This document shows, piece by piece, positions 1 to 8,666 of a DNA stretch of 55,970 nt (its first letter is position 1; each line of letters starts with the position of its first letter). The notes under the pieces were generated by a model, which saw only the letters and a list, made by a program, of their open reading frames with translations, searched no databases and had not been told where the DNA came from. The position numbers and the translations under genes are program-made. Location of the stretch: contig CAMHMK010000002.1 in NCBI GenBank assembly GCA_946186225.1, positions 1 to 55,970 of the forward strand, written 5' to 3'. The DNA comes from an uncultured Clostridia bacterium (GTDB taxonomy: Bacteria > Bacillota > Clostridia > Oscillospirales > Oscillospiraceae).

Positions 1-124
1 CAATCTTCTCCCAGGGCATGATCCGGGAAAGCTTCACCCAACGGTTCTTCGGGTCCAGCGAGCCGCCAAACGGCAGAAAGAACTCCTCCAGCGGAAGCTG
101 GTCATAATCCGTGCTGCAGTACAT
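1..124 (-). CDS. Transposase N-terminus (IS5/DUF772-like), cut by window edge
   Basis: Reading leftwards from an ATG at 124, 41 residues are visible before the window ends. They contain FFLPFGGSLDPKNRWVKL followed by a PWEKI stretch. This is the pattern I know from the N-terminus of IS5-group transposases (DUF772 domain, typically 'FYLPFGGKL...NRWVKLA..IPWEE'). A G-rich stretch precedes the ATG. The DDE catalytic core lies outside the window, so completeness and IS boundaries cannot be judged. The identification rests on motif memory only. Confidence 0.6.
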   Translation of the reverse strand, partial: MYCSTDYDQLPLEEFFLPFGGSLDPKNRWVKLSRIMPWEKI

Positions 125-411
125 CCAAACACCCCAAATCCGGGACTTTTTACGCAAATCCCCTTATTTTGCCTGGCTGAATATCTGTGGGAGTTGGTCA
201 GCGCACTGAATAAACAGAATGCATCATTACCGGAACAGGATACCTCGGCAAATGGTCTTTGACACATCTATTATGGCAACACCACGCAGAAAACGGTGGT
301 GTTGCCATAATTACGCAGGAACCCTTCAGATGGCTGGGGGAACCGTTCCGCCCGGCCGGAGTTCGGCGCCGGCCTCTCTACAGAAGCGGGTGTGATAAAC
401 CGGAGCTTCAA
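125..411. other. Intergenic stretch without a convincing gene
   Basis: Between the transposase start and the sugar transferase stop I see no reading frame with a good ribosome site. The short frames here look random. The only structured element is the inverted repeat at 271-310, listed separately. The stretch may contain the IS terminal repeat and the 3' flank of the sugar transferase unit. Confidence 0.5.
271..310. repeat. Perfect 15-bp inverted repeat
   Basis: Arms TTATGGCAACACCAC (271-285) and GTGGTGTTGCCATAA (296-310) are perfectly complementary around a 10-base loop. There is no T-tract on either side, so it is a poor fit to an intrinsic terminator. It could still end transcription of the sugar transferase, act as a protein-binding site, or belong to a small mobile repeat. 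Confidence 0.6.
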
Positions 412-1029
412 TCAGGTGGACTCGTCTTTTTTCAGGGTTTCACCGGTGTTAAGGTTGTCCGCGCTGGAGAAGACCTTTGCGAAGGTCAGGAAGAAGATTT
501 TGCAGTCCAGGGTAAAGGAGATGTGGTCCACGTACCAGACGTTCATTTCAATGCGGCGGTGCCACTCAACGTCCTTGCGGCCGTGGGTCTGGGCCCAGCC
601 GGTGATGCCGGGTCGGGCGTCAAACACTCGGCGCTGCTCCGGGGTGTATTCGTCGATGGGCCAGGGATGGTAGGTCAGAGGCGGGCGCGGGCCGATCAGA
701 GCCATGTCGCCGCGCAGGATGTTGATCAGCTGGGGAAGCTCATCCAGGCTGGTTTTGCGGAGGAATCTGCCGACCTTCGTGGTCCTGGGATCGTTTTTCC
801 CGGAGTAGACTCCGGAGCCGGTGTGCTCGGAGTTGACCTTCATCGTCCGCAGCTTGAGCATCGTAAACTCCCTGCCATGGTAGCCCAGTCGCCGCTGCCG
901 GAAGATCGCAGGTCCCGGAGAGGAGAGCCGGACCGCTAGCATGCAGATCAGAATGAGCGGCCAAAGGATCAGCAGGGCAAGCAGACTGAGGAAAAAATCG
1001 ATACCTCGTTTGAATAATCTATGATACAT
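412..1029 (-). CDS. Polyprenyl-phosphate sugar-1-phosphate transferase
   Basis: This is a 205-residue bacterial sugar transferase (PF02397 type) that would move a hexose-1-phosphate from a UDP-sugar onto undecaprenyl phosphate, starting exopolysaccharide or capsule repeat synthesis. One N-terminal membrane segment ([20 protein letters not shown]) is followed by the family motifs [44 protein letters not shown] and the C-terminal [10 protein letters not shown]. It is the short form, without the large N-terminal domain of WcaJ/CpsE. I chose the ATG at 1029. An in-frame ATG at 1065 lies only about 3 bases from the predicted transcription start. No other polysaccharide genes are adjacent on this side; they may lie beyond the left edge or be disrupted by the IS. 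Confidence 0.88.
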   Translation of the reverse strand: MYHRLFKRGIDFFLSLLALLILWPLILICMLAVRLSSPGPAIFRQRRLGYHGREFTMLKLRTMKVNSEHTGSGVYSGKNDPRTTKVGRFLRKTSLDELPQLINILRGDMALIGPRPPLTYHPWPIDEYTPEQRRVFDARPGITGWAQTHGRKDVEWHRRIEMNVWYVDHISFTLDCKIFFLTFAKVFSSADNLNTGETLKKDEST

Positions 1030-1074
1030 ACCGCCTGACGCCACCCTTTCTGTTTGATGATTCATATTAGATAA

Positions 1075-1103
1075 ATTATACCATGCCGTTCCGTAAGATG
1101 CAA
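1075..1103 (-). promoter_or_regulatory. Sigma-A-type promoter of the sugar transferase
   Basis: On the minus strand TTGCAT (1098-1103) and TATAAT (1075-1080) are 17 bases apart. The predicted transcription start is near 1068. Confidence 0.7.
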
Positions 1104-1192
1104 GCCTTTATCGCAAAAAGAACCGGTATCAGACAGAGATCTGCCCCATTGGATATTCTCAAAAAAAATCACGTTAGCACTTACGTTGGCTC

Positions 1193-1221
1193 TGTACATC
1201 GGCAAAAAGTTGTGGTATGAT
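1193..1221 (+). promoter_or_regulatory. Promoter of the xdh operon
   Basis: TGTACA (1193-1198) and TATGAT (1216-1221) are spaced by 17 bases, about 45 bases before the xdhA ATG. A strong GAAGGAGGGG ribosome site lies at 1251-1260. I see no riboswitch-like structure in the short leader. Confidence 0.6.
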
Positions 1222-1265
1222 AATGGTGGATAATTATAAGCATCTTTCCGGAAGGAGGGGATTTC

Positions 1266-3590
1266 ATGAGCGAAGTCGGAAAACGTCAAGCGCGTGTGGA
1301 CGGTTATGACAAGGCCACGGGGCGGACAAAGTATTACGAAGACCGCATCCCTGCCGGGACGCTCTACGCCCGCATTCGGCACGCGGAGAAAGCCCACGCA
1401 ATTGTGACCGCGGTTCACACCGGGAAGGCCTCCGCTATCCCCGGCGTAGTCCGTGTGCTGACCTGTTTCGACGTACCGGACATTCCGTTTCCCACGGCGG
1501 GTCACCCCTGGTCGATGGATCCCGGCCATCAGGACGTAGCCGACCGCAAGCTGCTCAACACCCATGTGCGCTACTGGGGCGACGACGTGGCCGTCGTGAT
1601 CGCAGAGAACGAGGTGGCGGCGATACAGGGCGTCCGGGCCCTGGAGATCGAGTATGAGGAGCTTCCCTTTGTCCTCGACCAGCAGGAGGCAATGCAGGAT
1701 GGCGCTCCCCTGCTCCACGAGGCCTTCCCCAACAACATTCTGAAGCACACATCCTCCCGCTCCGGTGACTATGCCGCCGCGATCCGGGAACCGGGTCTGA
1801 TCAAGGTTGAGGGCTGGTACGAGACCCCCACGGTCCAGCACGCCCACATCGAAAACCACGGCTGCTTTGCCTGGATGGAAAACGGGCGGATTATCGTGGT
1901 CTCGTCCACGCAGATTCCGCACATCATCCGCCGTGTGGTGGCCCAGGCCCTGGGCCGTCCCTGGGCGGACGTAGAGATCATCAAGCCCTACATCGGCGGC
2001 GGCTTCGGCAACAAGCAGGACGCCCTCTATGAACCGCTTTGCGCCTGGTGTTCCACCCAGGTGGGCGGGCGGCCGGTGCGGATCGACTGCTCCCGAGAGG
2101 AGACCTTCGTCTCCAACCGCGTGCGCCACGCGATCCGCTTCCACATCACGACCTGGCTTCGGCCAAACGCAACGATCACGGCCCGAAAGATTGAGCTCTG
2201 GTCCAATCAGGGCGCCTACGCCTCCCACGGGCATTCCATTGCGGCCAAAGCCATGGGCTCCTTTGGCCAGCACTACCCCTGCCCGAACATGGAATGTGAT
2301 TCCTGGACTGTCTTTACGAACCGACCCGCGGCCGGGGCCATGCGCGGCTACGGAATGCCTCAGGCCAGCTTCGCCGACGAGAGCAACATCGACGACTGCG
2401 CCCGGACCATTGGCATGGACCCGATGGAATTCCGGCGGTTAAACATCATGCCGCAGGGCTTCCACGACAACTTCTCCGGCAACACGAACTATTATGACAC
2501 CTTCCGCGAATGCATGGCGAAGGGTGCTGCGCTGATCGACTATGAGGGCAAGCGGAAGGCATATGCCGACCAGACCGGCAATCTCCGCCGGGGCATCGGC
2601 GTGGCGACCTTCTGGTACAACACCGGCGTCTACCCGATCTCGCTGGAGACCTCCTCCAACCGGATGCTGCTCAACTTAGACGGAACTGTGACCATGCAGT
2701 GCGGCGAAACCGAGATCGGCCAGGGCGCAGACACCGCCTACGCCCAGATGACGGCAGACGCGGTCGGGCTCAGGAGCTACCGGGACGTGCGCGTGGTCTC
2801 GTGCCAGGACACCGATATCACGCCGACCGGCCTTGGCGCCTACGCTTCCCGGCAGACCTATATGGCTGGATTCTCGATCCGTCAGACCGCGGAGCTGCTG
2901 AAGGAAAAGATTCTGAACTACGCCGCCGAGCTTACCAGGCTGGCGCCGGACAGCATGGAGATCCGGGATGGCGCAATCGTCCGCCGGGAAGACGGCGAGG
3001 TGATGATGGATCTCAAGGAGCTGGCCATGACGGCCCAGTACAACCCGGTCCACGCCGAGCACATCACCGCCGAATCCACCTACACGATCCGCAGCAACGC
3101 CTACTCCTTCGGCTGCACCTTCGCGGAGGTCGAGGTGGACATTGCCATGTGCAAGGCCCAGGTCATACGGATCATCAACGTCCATGACTGCGGCAAGGTC
3201 ATCAACCCGGCCCTGGCCGAGGCGCAGGTCCACGGCGGGATGTCGATGGCGATCGGCTACGGCCTTTCGGAGCAGCTGCTCTTTGACCAGAAGACCGGCA
3301 GGCCGCTGAACAACAATCTGCTGGACTACAAGCTGTCTACTTTCATGGATCATCCGCGCCTGGAGGGTTGCTTCATCGAGAATCCGGAGCCCACCTCCCC
3401 CTTCGGCACCAAGGCTCTGGGTGAGCCGCCCGCCTGCTCCGGCGCGCCGGCGATCCGAAACGCAATTCTGAACGCCACCGGCGTTGCGATCGATCGACTC
3501 CCGCTCAACCCGCACGTACTCTACGCCGAATTCTGCAAGGCCGGACTCATTCACGACGTCTGGCAGGAGGAGGGGAAGCAAGATGTATGA
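1266..3590 (+). CDS. xdhA: Xanthine dehydrogenase-type hydroxylase, molybdenum subunit
   Basis: This 774-residue protein has the full length of stand-alone molybdopterin subunits of the xanthine oxidase family. An N-terminal 'hammerhead' domain (about 1-140) precedes the Mo-cofactor domains. Family motifs include HIENHGCFAW, GGGFGNKQD, RGYGMPQ, GETEIGQGADTAYAQM and, near the C-terminus, GTKALGEPP. The Glu of that last motif corresponds to the catalytic base. The enzyme would hydroxylate xanthine or hypoxanthine, or another N-heterocycle, passing electrons to the 2Fe-2S and FAD subunits encoded next. The gene overlaps xdhB by 8 bases. No in-frame TGA suggests selenocysteine. The substrate cannot be fixed from sequence: purine hydroxylase and nicotinate-type hydroxylases share this layout. 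Confidence 0.88.
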   Translation: MSEVGKRQARVDGYDKATGRTKYYEDRIPAGTLYARIRHAEKAHAIVTAVHTGKASAIPGVVRVLTCFDVPDIPFPTAGHPWSMDPGHQDVADRKLLNTHVRYWGDDVAVVIAENEVAAIQGVRALEIEYEELPFVLDQQEAMQDGAPLLHEAFPNNILKHTSSRSGDYAAAIREPGLIKVEGWYETPTVQHAHIENHGCFAWMENGRIIVVSSTQIPHIIRRVVAQALGRPWADVEIIKPYIGGGFGNKQDALYEPLCAWCSTQVGGRPVRIDCSREETFVSNRVRHAIRFHITTWLRPNATITARKIELWSNQGAYASHGHSIAAKAMGSFGQHYPCPNMECDSWTVFTNRPAAGAMRGYGMPQASFADESNIDDCARTIGMDPMEFRRLNIMPQGFHDNFSGNTNYYDTFRECMAKGAALIDYEGKRKAYADQTGNLRRGIGVATFWYNTGVYPISLETSSNRMLLNLDGTVTMQCGETEIGQGADTAYAQMTADAVGLRSYRDVRVVSCQDTDITPTGLGAYASRQTYMAGFSIRQTAELLKEKILNYAAELTRLAPDSMEIRDGAIVRREDGEVMMDLKELAMTAQYNPVHAEHITAESTYTIRSNAYSFGCTFAEVEVDIAMCKAQVIRIINVHDCGKVINPALAEAQVHGGMSMAIGYGLSEQLLFDQKTGRPLNNNLLDYKLSTFMDHPRLEGCFIENPEPTSPFGTKALGEPPACSGAPAIRNAILNATGVAIDRLPLNPHVLYAEFCKAGLIHDVWQEEGKQDV

Positions 3591-4473
3591 TATGAAAGCG
3601 CTCTATGAGGCCGAAAACGTCCAAGACGCGATCCGCCTTCGACTGGAGCATCCCGAGGCCCAGATCATTGCCGGCGGGTCCGACGTGCTGGTCCAGATGC
3701 GGGAGGGCAAGCGGGCCGGAAAGGAACTGATTTCCATCTATAGGATCGACGAAATGCGGGGCGTCACCCTGGACGAGGACGAGAACGTCCGCATCGGCTC
3801 TCTGACCAGCTTTTCCCACATCACCAGGGACCCCATCATCCAGAAATACGTGAACGTGCTGGGGGAGGCGGTGGATCAGGTGGGTTCGCCCCAGATCCGG
3901 AACATCGGCACCATCGGCGGCAACACCTGCAACGGCGTCACCTCCGCCGACTCCGCCTCCACCCTCCACGCCTTAGAGGCCATCGTGGAGCTGACCGGCA
4001 AAAACGGTGTCCGGCGGATCCCCATCCGCGACTTCTACATCAAGGCCGGCCAGGTGGATATCCGGGCGGAGGAGGGCGAGATCCAGACCGCAATTTTGAT
4101 CCCGAAGGAGAGCTACGAAAACTGCTTCGGCAAGTATATCAAGTACGGTATGCGCAATGCCATGGAGATCGCCTCCTTGGGCTGTTCCGTGAACGTGCGG
4201 CTGAGTCCGGATAAAAAATACATCCGCCGCTGCCGCATCGCCTATGGCGTGGCGGGACCGGTGCCCATGCGGGTGCCCAGCGCGGAGGCGGTAGCCAACG
4301 GCAGCCGTCCCACCCAGGCCATGATCGATGAATTCGCGCTGGCGGTCCTGCTGGACATCCGTCCCAGAGACTCTTGGCGGGCGAGCAAGGCCTTCCGCCA
4401 GCACATCGCCGTAGAAATGGCGCGGCGGGCCTTGACAGAAGCCATTCTTCGGGCGGGAGGTGTGATCGAATGA
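3583..4473 (+). CDS. xdhB: Xanthine dehydrogenase-type hydroxylase, FAD subunit
   Basis: A 296-residue FAD-binding subunit of the CO dehydrogenase/xanthine oxidase flavoprotein family. The FAD pyrophosphate loop is visible as AGGSDVLVQMREGK (about residues 28-41). The second FAD motif GSPQIRNIGTIGGNTCNG lies near residue 105. The C-terminal CO_deh_flav_C-like domain starts around residue 180. I chose the ATG at 3583, which sits behind a GGAGGAGG ribosome site inside the end of xdhA; an upstream in-frame ATG lies deep within xdhA. The stop overlaps the start of xdhC (ATGA), which suggests translational coupling and fixed stoichiometry of the three subunits. Confidence 0.88.
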   Translation: MYDMKALYEAENVQDAIRLRLEHPEAQIIAGGSDVLVQMREGKRAGKELISIYRIDEMRGVTLDEDENVRIGSLTSFSHITRDPIIQKYVNVLGEAVDQVGSPQIRNIGTIGGNTCNGVTSADSASTLHALEAIVELTGKNGVRRIPIRDFYIKAGQVDIRAEEGEIQTAILIPKESYENCFGKYIKYGMRNAMEIASLGCSVNVRLSPDKKYIRRCRIAYGVAGPVPMRVPSAEAVANGSRPTQAMIDEFALAVLLDIRPRDSWRASKAFRQHIAVEMARRALTEAILRAGGVIE

Positions 4474-4964
4474 GCCAGTATAAGGTCGTCCACTGCAACA
4501 TCAACGGACAGGACGTGGAGAAAATCGTAGATGTCCGCGCCTCCCTGACGGATATGCTGCGCAACGAATACCATCTGACCTCTGTCAAAAAGGGCTGTGA
4601 GGTCGGCGAGTGCGGGGCCTGCACCGTTCTGATCGACGGCGAGGCCTACAACTCCTGCATCTATCTGGCCGTGTGGGCAGAGGGCAAGCACATCCGCACG
4701 CTGGAAGGCCTGACCGGGCCGAACGGGGAGCTGAGCGATATTCAGCAGGCCTTCATCGACGAGACCGCGATCCAATGCGGCTTCTGCACCCCGGGCTTCA
4801 TCCTTTCCGCATCCGAGCTTCTGGATTCCGGCAAGTTTTACACCGACGACGAGCTGCGCAAGCTGCTCTCCGGCCATCTCTGCCGCTGCACCGGCTACGA
4901 AAACATCCTGCGCGCCGTCAAGAAGACCATGTATCGCCGGTTGGGAAAGGAAATTGACTCGTGA
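4470..4964 (+). CDS. xdhC: Xanthine dehydrogenase-type hydroxylase, 2Fe-2S subunit
   Basis: A 164-residue small iron-sulfur subunit. The plant-type 2Fe-2S cluster is ligated by C43, C48, C51 and C63 (motif GCEVGECGACTV). The second, all-helical 2Fe-2S domain uses C103, C106, C138 and C140 (motifs IQCGFCTPG and GHLCRCTGY). All eight ligands are present. The protein wires the Mo site to FAD. ATG at 4470 overlaps the xdhB stop. A stem-loop terminator follows after 23 bases, so the hydroxylase operon ends here. Confidence 0.9.
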   Translation: MSQYKVVHCNINGQDVEKIVDVRASLTDMLRNEYHLTSVKKGCEVGECGACTVLIDGEAYNSCIYLAVWAEGKHIRTLEGLTGPNGELSDIQQAFIDETAIQCGFCTPGFILSASELLDSGKFYTDDELRKLLSGHLCRCTGYENILRAVKKTMYRRLGKEIDS

Positions 4965-4987
4965 AGGCAACCAATTCCTGGCCTTCT

Positions 4988-5019
4988 CCAAAAGCTCCCG
5001 CTTGGGAGCTTTTGGCATT
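4988..5019 (+). terminator. Stem-loop terminator after xdhC
   Basis: A perfect 12-bp stem CCAAAAGCTCCC (4988-4999) / GGGAGCTTTTGG (5004-5015) closes a GCTT loop. It is followed by CATTTA. The T-tract is weak, but the stem carries its own A/T symmetry. Confidence 0.65.
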
Positions 5020-5055
5020 TAGGGGCAAACAACGCTGCTTCTCTTGCAAAAGCAG

Positions 5056-5084
5056 TTGAATTATGACAAAATAAATGCTATAAT
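5056..5084 (+). promoter_or_regulatory. Promoter of the oxidoreductase-hyp unit
   Basis: TTGAAT (5056-5061) and TATAAT (5079-5084) are 17 bases apart. The predicted start is about 35 bases before the GGAGAGAGG ribosome site of the first gene. The unit can therefore be expressed independently of xdhABC. Confidence 0.7.
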
Positions 5085-5128
5085 CGTAAAATACAACAGC
5101 GCTTGACGCAGAAACGGAGAGAGGTACG

Positions 5129-7942
5129 ATGCCGAAGGACGTTAACCCGAGAATCCACGTCAATGAGCGGGATTTCCCGCTTGAGGACTATCATTGCAGC
5201 GATCCCGAGAAAGAAAAGCTGGTCAAAAAGCTGGCGGTTCTGATCACCGACAACATTCCTCGCAAGGCCCCCGGCGGGATGAAAACCAACCACATGGATT
5301 TCTGGATCCTGGACCGGATGCTGACCAAGGACGAGGTCAAATTCATGCTCAGCTTCAAGAAGCGCCGCTTCCCGCTGACCACGAAAGAGCTGGCCCAGCG
5401 CAACGGAATGACCGAGGAAGCGACCCAGAAGGTCATCGACCATCTGCTTTGGATCGGCATTCTGGAGCAGAACCGCGACAACGCGGATCACCACATCCAG
5501 TATTTGATCCCGAAGTGGGTCGTGGGCTCCGGCGAGTACATGGTGGAGCATCCCACCCTGCCCGACGAGCATCCCGAGGTTGCCACAATGTTCAACCTGG
5601 CCCCACAGGAGCCCCTGGAGCTGGCCGCGAAGCTGATCCCGCCCGGCGGCGCAGGCATCGGTATGCACGTGATCCCCGTGGAGAAGGCGATCGACGCCTG
5701 CTCCACCTCCGTCAGCGTGGAGCATCTGTCCCACTGGCTGCAAAAATATGACACCTTCTGCACCATGGTCTGCGCCTGCCGCAAGGCCCAGCGCATCCGC
5801 GGTGAGGGCGTGGGCGACATCGAGGGCCAGATGTGCATCGGCGTGGGCGACATTGCCGAGTTCCTGGTCACCTCCGGGAAGGACGCCCACTACATCACCC
5901 GCGAGCAGGCCATGGAGATCATTGAGCGGGCCGAGCGCAAGGGCTACGTCCACCAGATCACGAATCTGGACGGGCCGAACCGCATCGTCGGCATCTGCAA
6001 CTGCTCCCCCGGCTCCTGCTACGGTCTGCGTACCTCTCAGCTTTTCAACACGCCGAATATGTCCCGTTCGGCCTACCGCGCCCATGTGGACAAGGACAAG
6101 TGCGTGGCCTGCGGCAAGTGCGTGGAGGTCTGCCCCGCCGGTGCCGCCAAGCTCGGCCAGAAACTCTGCAAGGCCGACGGCACGAAAATGAAGTACAAGC
6201 TCCACGACCTCCCGGACGATTTGCCCTGGGGCGAGGACCGCTGGGACCCCGACTACCGGGATCACAACAAGATCAACTGCTGGGAGTCCGGAACCTCTCC
6301 CTGCAAGACCGCCTGCCCGGCCCACCTGGCCGTGCAGGGCTATATCCAGATGGCCGCCGAGGGCCGCTATGCCGAGGCTCTGGACCTGATCCGTCAGGAC
6401 AACCCCTTCCCTGCCGTCTGCGGCGCGGTCTGCAACCGCCGCTGCGAGGACCGCTGTACCCGCGGCACCATCGACAAGCCCGTCGCCATCGACGAGATCA
6501 AGAAGTTCCTCGCCCAGCAGGAGCTCAAGGTCGATCCGAAGCTGCCCATCTGCGAGAACGGAGAGGGAAAGCAGTGGGACGAATTCCCGATCGCCGTCAT
6601 CGGCGCGGGTCCCGCCGGTCTGTCCGCGGCCTACTACCTCCGGTCTGAGGGCTATCCTGTGACCGTCTTCGAGCGCGAGTCCCGTCCCGGCGGCATGCTG
6701 ATGAACGGCATCCCCTCCTTCCGGCTCGAAAAGGATGTGCTCACCCGTGAGATCGAGCTGATCGAGAAGATGGGCGCGGAGATCCGCTGCGGCGTTGAGG
6801 TTGGCAAGGACGTGACGCTGGATGAGCTGCGCAAGCAGGGCTTTAAGGCCTTCTACGTCGCCATCGGTCTGCAGGGCGGACGTCTGGCCGGCGTGCCCGG
6901 CGAGGACGCCAAGGGCGTCGAGTCCGGCGTCAGCTTCCTGCGCCGTGTCAACCAGGACGAGTCCATCCGCCTGCAGGGCGACGTGGTCGTGGTCGGCGGC
7001 GGCAACGTGGCCGCTGACGTGGCCCGCACTGCCGTCCGCACGACGGACGGGACCGTCACGATGCTCTGCCTGGAGCAGCGGGACGAGATGCCCGCGGCAA
7101 AGGACGAGGTCGCCGAGGTCGAGGAAGAGGGAATCGTCATCCGCAACGGCTGGGGCCCGAAGGAGATTCTGACTGAGAACGGCGCTGTGACCGGGATCGT
7201 GTTCAAGAAGTGCACCCGCGTCTATGACGCCGAGCACCGCTTCTCCCCCGTCTACGACGAGAACGAGACGATCACCGTCCCCTGCTCCAACGTGCTGATG
7301 GCCATCGGCCAGAGCGCCGAATGGGGCAAGCTGCTGGACGGCTCCAAGGTTGAGCTCAACCGCAACGGCACCGCCAAGGCCGACCCCGTGACCCGCCAGA
7401 CCGCAGAGCCCGATATCTTTGTGGGCGGCGACGTGCGCCACGGCGCGAGATTCGCCATCGACGCGATTGCCGACGGACGCGAGGGCATGGTCTCCATCAA
7501 CCGCTTTGTCCATCCCGGCCAGAGTCTGACGATCGGTCGTGACCTGCGCGAGTTCATCGAGCTCGACCGCGACGATATCCGCGTGGAGGGCTACGACAAC
7601 GCCGAACGCCAGACCCCCGGCTTCAAATCCGGCAAGAGAACCGCGACCTTCGACGATCTGCGCCTGCCGCTGACCGAGGAACAGGTCCGGGCCGAGGCCA
7701 GCCGCTGCCTCCACTGCGGTGCCACCACCGTGGACGTCAACCAGTGCGTCGGCTGCGGTCTTTGCACCACCCGCTGCGAGTTTGACGCGATTCATCTGAC
7801 CCGCGACATTCCGCAGGCGAGCGAGATGCACACCGCCGAGGAAATGATGAAGATCGTCGGCCCCTATGCGGCCAAGCGTGCGGCCAAGATCATCAAGCGC
7901 AAGGCCACCGGTAAGGCCAGCTACCCCACCGAAACCGAATAA
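5129..7942 (+). CDS. Multidomain Fe-S / FAD-NAD(P)H oxidoreductase, paralog 1
   Basis: A 937-residue cytoplasmic redox protein. Residues about 60-120 resemble a winged-helix. At 200-300 is a cysteine domain with C215/C217 (CACR), C236 and C290/C292/C297 (ICNCSPGSC). A 4Fe-4S ferredoxin motif follows (C325, C328, C331, C335). From about 388 it matches the GltD/NfnB family: the N-terminal iron-sulfur domain (C392, C396, C431, C435, C439, C443), an FAD GAGPAG loop at 492-497 and an NAD(P)-binding GGGNVA at 623-628. The C-terminus adds C860/C863 and another 4Fe-4S motif (C873, C876, C879, C883). It is a likely NAD(P)H-ferredoxin type electron hub. Its redox partner is unknown. It shares its whole layout with the protein at 9315-12236 and lies next to xdhABC, which could supply or take electrons; that link is inference. 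Confidence 0.75.
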   Translation: MPKDVNPRIHVNERDFPLEDYHCSDPEKEKLVKKLAVLITDNIPRKAPGGMKTNHMDFWILDRMLTKDEVKFMLSFKKRRFPLTTKELAQRNGMTEEATQKVIDHLLWIGILEQNRDNADHHIQYLIPKWVVGSGEYMVEHPTLPDEHPEVATMFNLAPQEPLELAAKLIPPGGAGIGMHVIPVEKAIDACSTSVSVEHLSHWLQKYDTFCTMVCACRKAQRIRGEGVGDIEGQMCIGVGDIAEFLVTSGKDAHYITREQAMEIIERAERKGYVHQITNLDGPNRIVGICNCSPGSCYGLRTSQLFNTPNMSRSAYRAHVDKDKCVACGKCVEVCPAGAAKLGQKLCKADGTKMKYKLHDLPDDLPWGEDRWDPDYRDHNKINCWESGTSPCKTACPAHLAVQGYIQMAAEGRYAEALDLIRQDNPFPAVCGAVCNRRCEDRCTRGTIDKPVAIDEIKKFLAQQELKVDPKLPICENGEGKQWDEFPIAVIGAGPAGLSAAYYLRSEGYPVTVFERESRPGGMLMNGIPSFRLEKDVLTREIELIEKMGAEIRCGVEVGKDVTLDELRKQGFKAFYVAIGLQGGRLAGVPGEDAKGVESGVSFLRRVNQDESIRLQGDVVVVGGGNVAADVARTAVRTTDGTVTMLCLEQRDEMPAAKDEVAEVEEEGIVIRNGWGPKEILTENGAVTGIVFKKCTRVYDAEHRFSPVYDENETITVPCSNVLMAIGQSAEWGKLLDGSKVELNRNGTAKADPVTRQTAEPDIFVGGDVRHGARFAIDAIADGREGMVSINRFVHPGQSLTIGRDLREFIELDRDDIRVEGYDNAERQTPGFKSGKRTATFDDLRLPLTEEQVRAEASRCLHCGATTVDVNQCVGCGLCTTRCEFDAIHLTRDIPQASEMHTAEEMMKIVGPYAAKRAAKIIKRKATGKASYPTETE

Positions 7943-7954
7943 CCGTCAATTCAG

Positions 7955-7988
7955 CTGCCCCCGCCCGCGACGCGCGGGGGCAGTTTTT
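7955..7988 (+). terminator. Terminator or attenuator between oxidoreductase 1 and hypB1
   Basis: The stem CTGCCCCCGC (7955-7964) / GCGGGGGCAG (7974-7983) is followed directly by TTTTT (7984-7988), a good intrinsic terminator. The hypB1 ribosome site AGGAGA starts two bases later and no promoter is visible in between. Downstream genes are therefore probably reached by partial read-through. Confidence 0.75.
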
Positions 7989-8000
7989 CAGGAGAACGAT

Positions 8001-8666
8001 ATGAACTTTGAAGTGATCGAGACCAAGGAACGGGTCCTGGCCGACAACGACGCCGCGGCGGCGGAAAACCGCGCGGCGCTCCGGCGGAGCGGGGCTTTCT
8101 TGGTCAATCTGATGGCCTCTCCCGGGGCGGGCAAGACCACGACCCTGCTTCGGACCATCGAGGCCCTGCGAAATCAGCACCGGATCGCTGTGATAGAGGC
8201 TGACGCCGATGGAGACGTGGACGCGAAGGCCATCGCTGCGTCAGGCATCCCGGTTCTGCAGGTCCACACCGGCGGGAGCTGCCACATGGACGCCGATATG
8301 ACGCGGCGAGCCCTTGAGCGCCTCGGAACCGACTACGACCTGATTTTTTTGGAAAACGTAGGGAATCTGGTCTGCCCCGCGGAATTTGACGTCGGCGCGG
8401 ACCTGCGCGTGATGATTCTCTCCACACCGGAGGGGCACGACAAGCCGCTCAAGTACCCACTGATGTTCCAGGTCAGCGACGTGCTGCTGGTGAACAAGAC
8501 GGACGTCGCGTCGGTCTTCGGCTTCGAGCTCGATTCCCTGCGGCAGAACGTGGCGCTGCGCCATCCGGAAATGGAGATCCTGCCCATTTCCGCCAAGACC
8601 GGAGAAGGCTTCAAAGCCTGGACGGACTACCTGACCGCGCAGATCGAAGGGAGGTCGAACGGATGA
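8001..8666 (+). CDS. hypB: HypB-type nickel-insertion GTPase, paralog 1
   Basis: A 221-residue SIMIBI-class GTPase. It shows the P-loop SPGAGKTT (40-47), VHTGGSCHMDADM with the metal ligands C94/H95, ENVGNLVCPAEFD with C125, EGHDKPLKYPLMF and the guanine motif NKTD (165-168). These match HypB, which loads nickel with HypA into NiFe hydrogenase and sometimes urease. The G-domain metal residues are intact. The N-terminus lacks the His-rich or CxxCGC nickel-storage segment of some HypBs. Start ATG at 8001 has AGGAGA at 7990-7995. The stop overlaps the next hypB (ATGA). No hydrogenase subunits or HypC-F are present in the window. Confidence 0.88.
   Translation: MNFEVIETKERVLADNDAAAAENRAALRRSGAFLVNLMASPGAGKTTTLLRTIEALRNQHRIAVIEADADGDVDAKAIAASGIPVLQVHTGGSCHMDADMTRRALERLGTDYDLIFLENVGNLVCPAEFDVGADLRVMILSTPEGHDKPLKYPLMFQVSDVLLVNKTDVASVFGFELDSLRQNVALRHPEMEILPISAKTGEGFKAWTDYLTAQIEGRSNG

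Noticed and set aside
1266-4964. Selenium-dependent molybdenum hydroxylase
   Set aside because: The neighbourhood prompted the idea, but no in-frame TGA, SECIS-like element or yqeB/yqeC-type maturation gene is seen in the window.
5078-7831. A 917-codon open frame antisense to oxidoreductase 1
   Set aside because: Its translation is low-complexity (many Ala, Gly, Val, His, Asp) with no motifs, while the plus-strand protein has complete Fe-S and FAD motifs.
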